Shown one piece after another: positions 37,109-37,259 of a stretch of DNA of 37,259 bases. The position numbers and the translations under genes were made by a program. This DNA is from Novosphingobium sp. HII-3 (GTDB taxonomy: Bacteria > Pseudomonadota > Alphaproteobacteria > Sphingomonadales > Sphingomonadaceae). Within the stretch, counting starts at the first letter, position 1; each line of letters starts with the position of its first letter. The notes below the pieces were generated by a model. It was not told where the DNA came from. It did not search any database and worked only from the letters and a program-made list of their open reading frames with translations. The stretch covers positions 1 to 37,259 of the forward strand of contig NZ_PPSM01000024.1 of the NCBI RefSeq assembly GCF_002916655.1, given 5' to 3'.

Positions 37109-37259
37109 ATGTCCACCACCACGAAATTTACTCCGGGGCCTTGGTTCGCTGGCCAGACGCCGTATCAGCGGGACAGTCATCCGGGGCAGCGCTGCATCGG
37201 TCTAGCCCTTGAGGAAGACGGTAGCGTTTTTGGGTACCGACTGCATCCGAACGATGACG
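37109..37259 (+). CDS. Partial hypothetical protein, runs off the window
   Basis: The ATG at 37109 has GGGAGG about 9 nt upstream and reads MSTTTKFTPGPWFAGQTPYQ through to the window end, with 50 codons visible and no stop. The FTPGPW start is common to small phage proteins. Incomplete at the 3' end. Confidence 0.65.
   Translation, partial: MSTTTKFTPGPWFAGQTPYQRDSHPGQRCIGLALEEDGSVFGYRLHPNDD

Noticed and set aside
1..37259. Circular closure of the window (joining the end to the start)
   Set aside because: Reading the last gene across the join gives only nine further codons before a stop and does not continue like a known FTPGPW-type protein, so the window is more likely a cut piece than a closed genome.
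1..37259. tRNA genes, CRISPR arrays, IS elements, integrase or att sites
   Set aside because: None could be seen by reading; no cloverleaf-like segments, repeat-spacer arrays, transposase motifs or tyrosine/serine recombinase motifs were found.

Overview
The window is most of a temperate tailed phage or prophage with a siphovirus layout, from an alphaproteobacterium, most likely a sphingomonad. The host assignment is inference. It rests on high GC, alphaproteobacterial-style protein ends such as 'ANDNR', and tail proteins resembling those of alphaproteobacterial phages and gene transfer agents. Nearly every gene lies on the minus strand, packed with ATGA, GTGA or TGATG overlaps, so the transcript runs right to left from a cro-like gene near 35.8 kb to the lysis genes near 0.1 kb. 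I see no integrase, att site, tRNA or CRISPR array. The last plus-strand gene runs off the right edge.

Layout, in order of leftward transcription. (1) Switch region, 35.6-36.9 kb: a Cro-like HTH gene (minus) and an S24-type CI repressor (plus) share an intergenic region with three TAGCA-N4-TGCTA sites. A second cluster of the same sites lies beyond the CI terminator, in front of a short rightward operon. (2) Early/replication block, 27-35.6 kb: a GIY-YIG protein, several small proteins, an HTH regulator, a Gp157-like protein, an annealing-protein candidate, SSB, an HNH protein, NinB, a DUF1064-like nuclease, a replication protein, and a primase-helicase whose zinc-finger domain is in a separate overlapping frame. 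(3) Packaging and head, 16.4-27 kb: terminase small and large subunits, DUF1073-like portal, MuF protein, DUF2213 protease/scaffold, cement protein, DUF2184-like capsid, DUF4054 adaptor, head closure and HK97-gp10-like proteins. (4) Tail, 2.7-16.2 kb: tail terminator, tube protein, tail-assembly chaperone with an A9 slippery run, tape measure, tail-tip proteins, receptor-binding spike and a frame-disrupted tip/fibre protein. (5) Lysis, 0.1-2.7 kb: three small membrane proteins, GH108 endolysin and an i-spanin/o-spanin pair.

Two accessory islands interrupt the late operon. Island A (12.63-15.17 kb, between tube and chaperone genes) holds a plus-strand zinc-ribbon membrane protein, a Rha/KilAC antirepressor with a structured leader, two unknown genes, and a divergent pair of Arc-like genes around three near-palindromic operators. 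Island B (16.93-17.78 kb, between head-closure and gp10-like genes) holds a stand-alone LuxR-type HTH gene, two possible tiny genes and an unknown plus-strand gene.

The most unusual feature is a short motif, CGTCCGTAG on the minus strand (CTACGGACG on plus), found seven times, always in that orientation and only at gene boundaries. In five copies it abuts the stop codon of the upstream gene, and in four copies it lies 32-33 nt before the next start codon. Both islands lie directly against a copy. There is no gene-free stretch over 300 bases; the longest gaps are 36653-36868 (terminator and operators), 13664-13849 (structured leader and one motif copy) and 16847-17029 (one motif copy, nothing else recognised).
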